Part shown: piece by piece, positions 8,149 through 15,133 of the stretch
How the letters are laid out: each line of letters opens with the position of its first letter
Numbering within the stretch: the stretch's first letter is position 1
Origin: an uncultured Fibrobacter sp.
Lineage (GTDB): Bacteria > Fibrobacterota > Fibrobacteria > Fibrobacterales > Fibrobacteraceae
Direction of reading: 5' to 3'
Length of the DNA: 40,855 bases
Assembly (NCBI GenBank): GCA_946413655.1
Contig: CAMKLO010000030.1
Span: forward strand, 1 to 40,855
The notes under the pieces: model-generated
Database searches by the model: none
What the model was told of the DNA's origin: nothing
The model's input: the letters and a program-made list of their open reading frames with translations, nothing else
Position numbers and translations under genes: made by a program

Positions 8149-9324
8149 ATGAAAAAGACATTTCTCGTTACGGTTGCGGCCGTATTCTGTTTTACGACTT
8201 CTGCAAATGCATGCCTTGCAGCCTGCAAGGAAAAGAAGCGCGACGAGGCATATAGTAAGCCTCTCACGGCAACTACGCTACAGACTATTATTGATAAGGC
8301 TTTGCCGCAGAAGTCGGTGGACCCGGAACTTGGCGAACCGTATCAGGTTTACCCGATTGACGTAAAGCCGTATGACAAGGATTTTCATGCAACGTTGATT
8401 GAGTATCCTTACGGAAGTTCTCCGCGTGCGGTGGCGCATGAACCGAATCTGCGTGGGATTATTTTATACGTGCATGGCTACAATGACTACTTCTTCCAGG
8501 AAGAACTTGCGGAAAAATCGGATTCTGCAGGTTTTGCGTTCTTTGCGATAGACTTGCATTACAACGGTCGTTCGTATCGCGATGGTGATCCGCGTTCTGA
8601 TATGCGAAGCGTCAAGGAATACTATGCGGAATTGGATGCGGCTATTGCGCTTAGCAAGAAGATTGCGTCGAATGGTTCGGAGACGAAATTGCCATTTGTC
8701 ATTCTCGGCCATTCGCAGGGTGGGCTGATTACTCCGAATTACCTGAATGAACGCAATAGCGAAGATTTTGCGGCTCTCGTTTTGAATAGTCCGTTCCTAG
8801 ATTATAAAAATAGCTGGTTTGTCCGTAATGTGGCTTTCCCTGTGTTCTCGGACATTGCACTGTTGTTGCCCGATGTCCCTGCCCCGAAACAGGAAGCCCC
8901 TAAGTACAACATATCTCTTTTGAAAAGTGAAAAGGGGGAGTGGGAATTCAATCGTGAATTGAAAAGCGATGAATGGCCGCAACAGTATTTTGGATATCTC
9001 CGCGCGACAACTCGCGGCATCAAGTGGATTCATGCGGGAATGCAAATCAAGGCTCCTGTCCTTATGATGCGTAGCGGCTGTACGGTGAACACTGTTAAGT
9101 GGGATGACGACTACATGCGTTGCGACTGCATGCTCGATGTAAATCTCATTGAAAAATGGGCTCCCAAGTTGGGCAATGACGTCACGACCATAACGGTTAC
9201 GGACGGGATGCATGACTTGTTCCTTTCACGCAAGGATGTTCGCGATAACGCTTACCGCACGATGTTTGAATTTATCGGAAATGCCATTGCGCGGAAAGCC
9301 GTTGTCGTTGCTCAGAAGTTTTAA
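8149..9324 (+). CDS. Secreted alpha/beta hydrolase (serine esterase or lipase-like), probable lipoprotein
   Basis: A serine hydrolase of the alpha/beta fold (Hydrolase_4, monoglyceride-lipase-like). The ATG at 8149 (MKKTFLVTV) is preferred to 8128 because it gives a clean signal peptide. The peptide ends in two possible lipoboxes, ANAC (Cys22) or the canonical LAAC (Cys26), so export and membrane anchoring are likely. The oxyanion region YVHGYND sits near residue 105, the nucleophile is Ser189 in GHSQGG, and His355 in DGMHDLF is a good catalytic histidine. A cap segment between about 215 and 290 is Pro- and charge-rich. The substrate is unknown. A motif shared with the iron-uptake promoters 35 bp upstream raises the possibility that it hydrolyses an ester-type siderophore, but this is a hypothesis. 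Confidence 0.85.
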   Translation: MKKTFLVTVAAVFCFTTSANACLAACKEKKRDEAYSKPLTATTLQTIIDKALPQKSVDPELGEPYQVYPIDVKPYDKDFHATLIEYPYGSSPRAVAHEPNLRGIILYVHGYNDYFFQEELAEKSDSAGFAFFAIDLHYNGRSYRDGDPRSDMRSVKEYYAELDAAIALSKKIASNGSETKLPFVILGHSQGGLITPNYLNERNSEDFAALVLNSPFLDYKNSWFVRNVAFPVFSDIALLLPDVPAPKQEAPKYNISLLKSEKGEWEFNRELKSDEWPQQYFGYLRATTRGIKWIHAGMQIKAPVLMMRSGCTVNTVKWDDDYMRCDCMLDVNLIEKWAPKLGNDVTTITVTDGMHDLFLSRKDVRDNAYRTMFEFIGNAIARKAVVVAQKF

Positions 9325-9350
9325 TAATTAAATTTTGTTTTAATCGGTTA

Positions 9351-9386
9351 GCGCACTTTCCTCGCTATGAGGGGAGTGCGTTTTTT
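9351..9386 (+). terminator. Rho-independent terminator after the hydrolase gene
   Basis: A 12-bp stem with two G-T pairs (CGCACTTTCCTC pairs with GAGGGGAGTGCG across a 5-nt loop), followed directly by six T. The Shine-Dalgarno AGGAGA of the next gene begins at the next base, so the terminator and the methyltransferase ribosome binding site are packed together. Confidence 0.85.
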
Positions 9387-9397
9387 AGGAGATAATT

Positions 9398-9994
9398 ATG
9401 AGTATAAATATTTGGGATATTTTTGCACCGGTTTATGAATTCGCGATGCGTTCGCAGAAGAGCATTTATGATTATATGTATGAGCGGATTGGCGAGGTGG
9501 CGCAGGGCAAGGACGTGCTTGAGCTGGCGACTGGCCCGGGGATGATTGCGCGGCATATTGCGCCGCACGCGAATCATGTAGTTGCGACTGATTTTGCGCC
9601 GAAAATGATCGAGACGGCACGCAAGGCGAAGAATCCAGAGAACGTGCGTTTTGAAGTGGCCGATGCAACCGCGTTACGTTTTGAAGATAAATCTTTTGAT
9701 GTGGTCGTGATTGCAAATGCGCTTCACATTATCCCGAATCCGGAAAAGGCGTTGGCTGAAATTCGTCGCGTCCTGAAAGATGACGGCGTGCTGATTGCTC
9801 CGAACTTTATATTCCGCGAAGGTGGAAAAAGAAACTTGTGGCAAAAGTTTTTGAGCCTTGTCGGGGTCCGTTTTGCGCACGAATGGACAGAAAATGAATA
9901 CAGGTCTTTTTTGAAAGCGAATGGTTGGACGATTGAGATGAGCATCGTTCTCAAAGGCCGAATTGACTTGGCATACGTGGAATGCAGAAAATAG
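9398..9994 (+). CDS. Class I SAM-dependent methyltransferase
   Basis: A 198-residue soluble methyltransferase of the Methyltransf_11 (UbiE-like) type. Motif I is VLELATGPGMIARHI (about 40-54), motif II contains VVATDFAPKMIETA (60-73), an acidic ADATAL block lies near 89, and the post-motif FDVVVIANALHIIPNPEKALAEIRRVLKDDGVLI runs about 98-131. The substrate is not evident; close relatives act on small molecules or lipids. SD AGGAGA lies 5 bp before the ATG. It is probably transcribed alone or as read-through from the hydrolase gene, and it is convergent with the Rpn gene 58 bp away. Confidence 0.9.
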   Translation: MSINIWDIFAPVYEFAMRSQKSIYDYMYERIGEVAQGKDVLELATGPGMIARHIAPHANHVVATDFAPKMIETARKAKNPENVRFEVADATALRFEDKSFDVVVIANALHIIPNPEKALAEIRRVLKDDGVLIAPNFIFREGGKRNLWQKFLSLVGVRFAHEWTENEYRSFLKANGWTIEMSIVLKGRIDLAYVECRK

Positions 9995-10052
9995 AGTTTA
10001 TTTCGTCATTCCGTCGACCTCGTTCAGAAGAGTTTCGTCTATTTGCTTTAGC

Positions 10053-10970
10053 TTACAGTTTGCGGATTTCTTCTTCGGGAAGGTGCGTTATTCTAGAAAC
10101 TTTTTCCACAGAATCGCCTTCGGCAAGCATATTACGAGCCATTTCACGTTCGCGGTCTTGAACGCTCGAAGTCACCTTCGCGTTGATTTCGTCCGCGAAT
10201 TCTTCAAAAATGCCATCTACCATGGCGTTGTGATCGTATTCCTTGTGGTACACTTTCTGGTACGCCTCGAATTCTTCTTTTGTCAAATTAGACATTTTGG
10301 AACTCTCCGTCAACTGCTCAAATTTGTGTTCGGAGAGCTCGGCAGGGAGTTCCTTGAGTCTATTTAAGTAACGGAAGATGAAAAGCCATTTATTCATGCT
10401 GGAGGAGCCTGGTTCAATGAACATTGGGACTTTTGAAAGCTCTATTGTGGTAAAATTGTAAGCGTCCACAAACTGCTCCCCTGAATCCAAGTCAATGACT
10501 GCGGCGCGATGAACGATTCGCTCATCGTTGAATACTGAATGACGGGTAAAGGCTACGACGAAAGTTGGCTTTACGTCAAAATTCCAACCGATTCCCGGTT
10601 CGGCTTGGTTTGCCACCATTTCGCTAGCGTAAAAGGCTAGTCGCTTGCGGAAATTCTTCAGCAGACGGATTTGAACTTCAATCTCAATTAGTTCGCCCGC
10701 GTCATCTTCGCAGTGGAGGTCGAAAATTGCGGTACGGGACTCCTTGCTCCCGCTCAAGTTGTGTGCCACGTTGCGCGTTTTGACATTTGTGATAGGTCGC
10801 TTGAGTTGCGGCCTTAGCAAATCATTTAATAGATTGATTAGGTTCTGACGGCTGATAGGTTTGTCTGGGTCAAAAGCTTTCTTGAATGCCAAATCCACCA
10901 GCAAATTTGCATACGGACTCTTTTCACCTGGTTTTACAAAGCAATCCTTCAATGGTTTGCGCATAGTCAT
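10053..10970 (-). CDS. Rpn-family PD-(D/E)XK nuclease / putative transposase-like protein
   Basis: A 305-residue member of the PDDEXK_2 (Rpn, recombination-promoting nuclease) group. The N-terminal YANLLVDLAFKKAFDPD (about 20-36) and LINLLNDLL match the family. The nuclease core is AIFDLHCEDDAGELIEIEVQI near 81-101 (D, then ExExQ), followed by KRLAFYASEMV. The C-terminal half has the usual charged EEFEAYQKVYHKEYD region and ends in a short helix-turn-helix-like stretch, GDSVEKVSRITHLPEEEIRKL. GGAGG lies 4 bp before the first ATG (10968-10970) and 10 bp before the ATG two codons on, so the exact start is uncertain. No terminal inverted repeats were seen, so it is not part of a recognisable insertion sequence. 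Confidence 0.88.
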   Translation of the reverse strand: MTMRKPLKDCFVKPGEKSPYANLLVDLAFKKAFDPDKPISRQNLINLLNDLLRPQLKRPITNVKTRNVAHNLSGSKESRTAIFDLHCEDDAGELIEIEVQIRLLKNFRKRLAFYASEMVANQAEPGIGWNFDVKPTFVVAFTRHSVFNDERIVHRAAVIDLDSGEQFVDAYNFTTIELSKVPMFIEPGSSSMNKWLFIFRYLNRLKELPAELSEHKFEQLTESSKMSNLTKEEFEAYQKVYHKEYDHNAMVDGIFEEFADEINAKVTSSVQDREREMARNMLAEGDSVEKVSRITHLPEEEIRKL

Positions 10971-11421
10971 ATTACCTCCATTCGCCTACATGCATAAAAA
11001 GGCGAAAAAAAAATCGAACTACTCACTTGAGCATTAAAAATATAAATCACCGAAAGGTAAATGTCAAGAGGCTCTTAATTTTTTTTGTAGGGGTAAAAAT
11101 CAACTATTAAATGGATATTGGTAAGAGGTAACCAGTTTTTATAGTAGAGCGAACATTGTTATATTTGTAAAGACATAATGAATTAGAGTAGAATCTTGTT
11201 CCTGTATTGAAAAGTCTGGTAAACTTGAAGTTAGCAGGGAGCAGGACGTTACTCGCACCCCTATGGGTGCGGGTCGTCTGTTGCTTATCGCTAACGGGTT
11301 ACCAGAGCCTTCAATACGTAAGCCTACGACTTCGCACCTTTTTCTTTTTAAATAGTGCGATTTTTTCAAGGCTGAGGTTCAAAATTCTCTCGCAATCCGC
11401 TTTTAGTGGAAAGGGAGAAAT
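10971..11421. other. 451-bp spacer with no convincing gene
   Basis: The part next to the Rpn gene is A+T-rich and probably carries its promoter. From about 11222 to 11340 the base composition rises and a hairpin, CGCACCC-CTAT-GGGTGCG (11251-11268), is present. A 76-codon minus-strand frame (11139-11369) crosses this segment without a credible ribosome binding site. The last 30 bp supply the SD (AAAGGGAG) for the next gene. Confidence 0.5.
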
Positions 11422-11859
11422 ATGAAAAAATTGTTTCTTGCAATAGTCCTAGTGCTACAGACTTTTGTTTGTGCTGAACAATGTTATTTCCAAACCCGTC
11501 GGATAAGTTATGATTCTATGACTACGGTCAAGAAAATATCTTGTAAAAAAGCGAAAAATGCAGTTAGCGATGTTCGGTATTATAATGGACGTGATAATTA
11601 TACTCCATATTTTGAAGAAAATTTTGGTCGAGAGGGAAATATTATTGTGGAAGAAAAGGGATATACGCTTTTCGCTAAATTTTATTATGCTCTCGGTTAT
11701 TTTCGATTATACGGTTCGATAATTTATCAAGGTGCTAATCCTGTACAGTGCTTTACAACGACTAGTGCTGGTTATTGTGATCGCGTTGAGTATAATGACT
11801 TTGCTATGTATTTGCATGATTTTTTGAATTCATCGGCAAGAAAAGCAAAACGTAAATAA
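11422..11859 (+). CDS. Small secreted protein, function unknown
   Basis: A 145-residue protein with a clear signal peptide (MKKLFLAIVLVLQTFVCA, cleavage about after residue 18) and a strong SD, AAAGGGAG, 5 bp before the ATG. The mature part is Tyr- and Phe-rich, with four cysteines near 21, 42, 113 and 122, a YYNGRDNYTPYF segment, and a basic C-terminus (ARKAKRK). No known domain is recognised. It is first of four small secreted-protein genes on the plus strand in a region visibly richer in A+T than its surroundings; the next gene follows after 14 bp. Confidence 0.75.
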   Translation: MKKLFLAIVLVLQTFVCAEQCYFQTRRISYDSMTTVKKISCKKAKNAVSDVRYYNGRDNYTPYFEENFGREGNIIVEEKGYTLFAKFYYALGYFRLYGSIIYQGANPVQCFTTTSAGYCDRVEYNDFAMYLHDFLNSSARKAKRK

Positions 11860-11873
11860 GAAGGAGCTGATTT

Positions 11874-12470
11874 ATGAAGATATTTATTTTCTTAGTGATT
11901 TGTTTGATTGATATATTGTTTGCAGGATCTTTTAAGGATTCTCGCGATGGAAAAGTTTATAGAACTGTGAAAATTGGCGACCAGATTTGGATGGCTCAAA
12001 ATTTGAATTATGAAATGAATGAAAGTACTTGTTATGATTATAGTGAACAGAATTGTAGAAAATATGGTCGTCTTTATTCATGGAGTGCTGCTAAATTTGC
12101 ATGCCCTAAAGGATGGCATCTACCGGATACGACAGAGTGGATGGAATTATTCGAAGATGTTGGTGGATTTGAAATTGCTGGAAAAATGTTAAAAAGTAAA
12201 AAAAATTGGACTGACGATGATAAGGGAAGTAACGCCTATGGTTTTTCTGCTTTGCCTGCTGGAATGGTGATGCCCAGGGGCTTTTGGGGATTGGGCATTT
12301 CGGGCGGTTTTTGGACATCATCAACGTTTATGAATCGATCAGCTTATCAAAATATAGATCCTAATGTTTACATATGTGCCGCAACATTTTTGGGGGATTC
12401 TGCTTATAAATGTTCTTATTGTCTGGAAGGTGAGCGTTTTTTTTCTGTCCGTTGCGTAAAAGATTACTAA
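11874..12470 (+). CDS. Fibrobacter succinogenes major paralogous domain protein
   Basis: A 198-residue secreted protein. After an 18-residue signal peptide it is almost entirely one FISUMP domain: FKDSRDGKVYRTVKIGDQIWMAQNLNY (about 20-46), YGRLYSWSAAKFACPKGWHLPDTTEW (about 63-88), SGGFWTSS (near 145) and FFSVRCVKD at the end. This lineage-marker domain is abundant in Fibrobacter and occurs in secreted or surface proteins; its molecular role is not established. SD AAGGAG lies 8 bp before the ATG. Eight cysteines suggest disulfides outside the cytoplasm. It is probably co-transcribed with the preceding gene. Confidence 0.92.
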   Translation: MKIFIFLVICLIDILFAGSFKDSRDGKVYRTVKIGDQIWMAQNLNYEMNESTCYDYSEQNCRKYGRLYSWSAAKFACPKGWHLPDTTEWMELFEDVGGFEIAGKMLKSKKNWTDDDKGSNAYGFSALPAGMVMPRGFWGLGISGGFWTSSTFMNRSAYQNIDPNVYICAATFLGDSAYKCSYCLEGERFFSVRCVKDY

Positions 12471-12595
12471 GAATAAGAACATTGTTACTTTTCATACTAT
12501 GTGAGTATAAAAATAACTGAAGATTTAATTTATTTGTGTGATGATAAAATAAAAAAGAAAGTGAACGGAAATTAAAATCGCTTAAGGGAGGCAAA

Positions 12596-12841
12596 ATGAA
12601 AAAAATGGGTTCTTTGTTTGTGATGGTCATTCTATTGCTGGGTATATCTTCCGCTTACGCATACAATTTTAAATGTAAATCGCATAATGGTTGGGCTCCG
12701 GGAAATGGTCGCTATAGCTATCAGGGCGAATGGATTGGCTATTTCAAGGTTTATGCCAAAGCTGGGGAATACGTGTTGTTTTATTACCCCAAAGGTGGGA
12801 AGGGATATTGGTTCCCTAGAAGTAAATGTTATGAAATTTAA
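12596..12841 (+). CDS. Small secreted protein, function unknown
   Basis: An 81-residue protein with a signal peptide (MKKMGSLFVMVILLLGISSAYA, about 22 residues) and a good SD, GGGAGG, 5 bp before the ATG. The mature part is only about 59 residues, rich in Tyr, Gly and Lys, with two cysteines (near 27 and 78) that could form one disulfide. No family is recognised. It follows a 125-bp A+T-rich spacer that may hold a separate promoter, and the next gene begins 15 bp downstream with its own SD. Confidence 0.65.
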   Translation: MKKMGSLFVMVILLLGISSAYAYNFKCKSHNGWAPGNGRYSYQGEWIGYFKVYAKAGEYVLFYYPKGGKGYWFPRSKCYEI

Positions 12842-12856
12842 AAAAGGAGAGTAAAA

Positions 12857-13300
12857 ATGAAAAAGTTGATCATACTTGTCTTTGTTCTTGTACTTTCTCA
12901 AATGCAGTCTTGGGCTGGTTCATGTCCATTGTCTAGTTATGAAAGTAGAAATGAATATAGCTATAATGGAGTCCGATTGATTTGCGACTACCAAAATGGA
13001 AGATTGAGATCAAGATTTTTGAATAATTATACTGCAGGTGAAACGACTTCAATAGATTATTATCCAAATGGAATGCCGAGAGAATATAATTTCAGAGGGC
13101 GAAATATAGGTGGTGGTTTTTATAGTGAAAATAAAAAATATAATTCGTCAGGTATGCTAATAAGTCGTTCCGTATTGAGTGGAAGCTCTGGCTATGAATG
13201 CTCTTATGTAGGTAGATATCGTTTAAGGTGCTTGGATTATAATAGTGGTGATAATTACGAAGAATCTGTGGAATATGCTTCCCAATATGAAGGAAATTAA
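12857..13300 (+). CDS. Secreted protein with MORN-like Tyr/Gly/Asn motifs
   Basis: A 147-residue protein with a signal peptide ending about SWA (residues 1-21) and SD AAAGGAG 7 bp upstream of the ATG. The mature part carries the repeating aromatic-polar pattern YNGVRLICDYQNGRL, IDYYPNGMPREYNFRG and KKYNSSGMLISRSVL. This resembles the toxin-antitoxin or surface MORN-variant (YYPNGxxxxE) repeats, each about 20 residues. Four cysteines (near 23, 44, 116 and 125) may form disulfides. No catalytic residues were recognised. It is the last of the four small secreted proteins and is followed by a bidirectional terminator. Confidence 0.7.
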   Translation: MKKLIILVFVLVLSQMQSWAGSCPLSSYESRNEYSYNGVRLICDYQNGRLRSRFLNNYTAGETTSIDYYPNGMPREYNFRGRNIGGGFYSENKKYNSSGMLISRSVLSGSSGYECSYVGRYRLRCLDYNSGDNYEESVEYASQYEGN

Positions 13301-13350
13301 GTAGATCTTTTCTTTGAAAGAATATTCAAAAAAAATCTATACTAAAACAG

Positions 13351-13383
13351 AAAATTGCCCCAGATTTCTCCGAGGCAATTTTG
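13351..13383. terminator. Bidirectional terminator between convergent genes
   Basis: A perfect 9-bp stem, AAAATTGCC / GGCAATTTT, with a 14-nt loop. The A and T runs lie within the stem, so it can act for both the secreted-protein genes (plus) and ABC pair A (minus), whose stops lie about 50 and 25 bp away. Confidence 0.75.
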
Positions 13384-13405
13384 TAGGTGGTATATAGAAT
13401 GAGTC

Positions 13406-15133
13406 TTAATTCACTTCCTGGAGCTTGAGCATTTTGCCGAAGAGGCCGTCTTTTGCTTTGAGTTCGGCGGGGGAGCCGGTTTCGACGACTTGACCATTTT
13501 GCAAGACGACGACTTTGTCTGCATTTGCGATGGTGCGCATACGGTGGGCGATGATGATGACGGTCTTGTTCTGCACGAGTTTCGAAATGCTCTGCTGAAT
13601 CTTGGATTCGTTTTCGACGTCGAGACTTGCGGTGGCTTCGTCGAGGAGCACGATGGGGGCGTCCTTGAGGATGGCACGAGCGATGGAGATGCGTTGGCGT
13701 TCGCCGCCGGAGAGCGTGTCGCCGTTTTCGCCGATGACGGTGTCGTAGCCTTGCGGGAGTTTCTGCACGAATTCGTCGCAGTTGGCAAGTTTTGCGGCTC
13801 GCAGGATTTCTTCGTCAGTGGCGTCGCGTTTGCCGATGCGGATGTTGTCGCGGATGGATGTGTTGAACAGCACGACATCTTGGAAGACGATGGAGAAGTT
13901 CTTGAGGAGCGTTTCGGGATCGATTCTCGAGATGTCTTCACCGCCGAGCGTGATGGAGCCGCCTTGGATGTCCCAGAAGCGTGCGGCGAGCTTTGCGGCG
14001 GTTGTCTTTCCGCTGCCGGACGGGCCGACAAGTGCCGTGATTTCGCCTTGCTTGGCGGTGAACGAGGCCTTCTTCAGAACTTGCTTTTCTTCGTTGTAGT
14101 AGAAATCAACGTCCTTGAATTCGATATCGTAATTCTTGGGGGTGAATTTTGTGGTGCCGTGTTGCACTTCCATGTTGTCCATTTCCTTGAATCGCTTGAG
14201 GCGGACGTCCAAGAAAAATAGTTCTGTCATGTTGTTGAGAACGAGGTAAATGGGGCTGTAAATGGTCGAAGCGCAGACGATATACACAAGGTAATCAAAT
14301 ACGCTGAGTTTATTTTGTGCAAGGAGGATGGAGCCGAAAATAAGGACGGAGGCAAGGCCGAGCTTCAGGAAAATTTGTGCTCCGTTCAAAATAACGCCTG
14401 CGCCGAATTCTCCATGAATTTGGCTCTTTTCATAGTATTTTGAATGTTCGTCAAGTACTTTGCTGATATTGTCTTCTTCGCAGTAGGACTTGATTTCTTG
14501 AATGTTTTCAAGGCTTTCTTGAATGTCTTCGGTGATGACGCGGGCTGAATTGTAAGTGTGCTTGAAATTGTTGAACTGTATTTTACGCGAAAGGTAAATG
14601 AGGAGTGCTGCAAACGGCACGACCCACAAAAGTGCAGTGGCCATCAGCGGGTTGTAAATGAAGAGTGCGATAGCGCAGAGGACTAGCATTGCTCCGACGG
14701 CAAAGATTTCCGGGACGGCGTGTGCGAAAATCATTTCGAGGGCGTTTACGTCGTTCATGATGGTCGATGTCAAGTCGGAGAGGTCTTTTTTGCCGAAGAA
14801 CGATAGCGGAAGCTTGCGCAATTTTTCGGCAAGCGTGATGCGGCGCTTTTTGCATTCCAGATAGACGGAATCGTAGGTGCTGCTATAGGAACAAGCATAA
14901 AGGAAGTACATTACCAAATAGATGGCAACCGCGATGCCCAAGTAAACGAATATGTTGTGCGGTGTTGCAGTCGGGTTTTCCATCTGAGCCATGTATTCCT
15001 TGAGGAATAGGAATACGAATGAAAGCGGGAACATGAGTGAGAGGTAATGCCATGTTGTCCAAAATACGCCTTTGATAAATGTCTTTGTGCCTTCGTCAGA
15101 AAGGGCAAAACGTTTTTTAATCCAGTTATACAT
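13406..15133 (-). CDS. Exporter-fold ABC transporter, fused permease-ATPase (pair A, second subunit)
   Basis: A 575-residue half-transporter. The ATG at 15131-15133 is chosen (GGAGG 5 bp upstream); a longer frame adds 41 low-complexity residues that lie over the upstream gene. The TMD with six helices spans about 20-310. In the NBD, Walker A is GPSGSGKTT (370-378), the Q-loop IVFQD, the signature LSGGERQR (near 474), Walker B IVLLDEATASLD, and the H-loop IIIAHR. All ATPase motifs are intact. Its ATG overlaps the stop of the upstream subunit by 8 bp, so the two should form a heterodimer. The exporter fold normally means efflux, but heterodimers of this form beside siderophore genes (YbtPQ, IrtAB) import ferric siderophores. 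Import is inferred here from the XusB-like, receptor and Feo neighbours. Confidence 0.93.
   Translation of the reverse strand: MYNWIKKRFALSDEGTKTFIKGVFWTTWHYLSLMFPLSFVFLFLKEYMAQMENPTATPHNIFVYLGIAVAIYLVMYFLYACSYSSTYDSVYLECKKRRITLAEKLRKLPLSFFGKKDLSDLTSTIMNDVNALEMIFAHAVPEIFAVGAMLVLCAIALFIYNPLMATALLWVVPFAALLIYLSRKIQFNNFKHTYNSARVITEDIQESLENIQEIKSYCEEDNISKVLDEHSKYYEKSQIHGEFGAGVILNGAQIFLKLGLASVLIFGSILLAQNKLSVFDYLVYIVCASTIYSPIYLVLNNMTELFFLDVRLKRFKEMDNMEVQHGTTKFTPKNYDIEFKDVDFYYNEEKQVLKKASFTAKQGEITALVGPSGSGKTTAAKLAARFWDIQGGSITLGGEDISRIDPETLLKNFSIVFQDVVLFNTSIRDNIRIGKRDATDEEILRAAKLANCDEFVQKLPQGYDTVIGENGDTLSGGERQRISIARAILKDAPIVLLDEATASLDVENESKIQQSISKLVQNKTVIIIAHRMRTIANADKVVVLQNGQVVETGSPAELKAKDGLFGKMLKLQEVN

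Noticed and set aside
10053..10970. Rpn gene as an active insertion sequence
   Set aside because: No terminal inverted repeats or target duplication were seen around it, and Rpn proteins often stand alone.
11139..11369. 76-codon minus-strand gene
   Set aside because: No SD and no recognised family, and it spans a hairpin segment; listed only as a low-interest observation.
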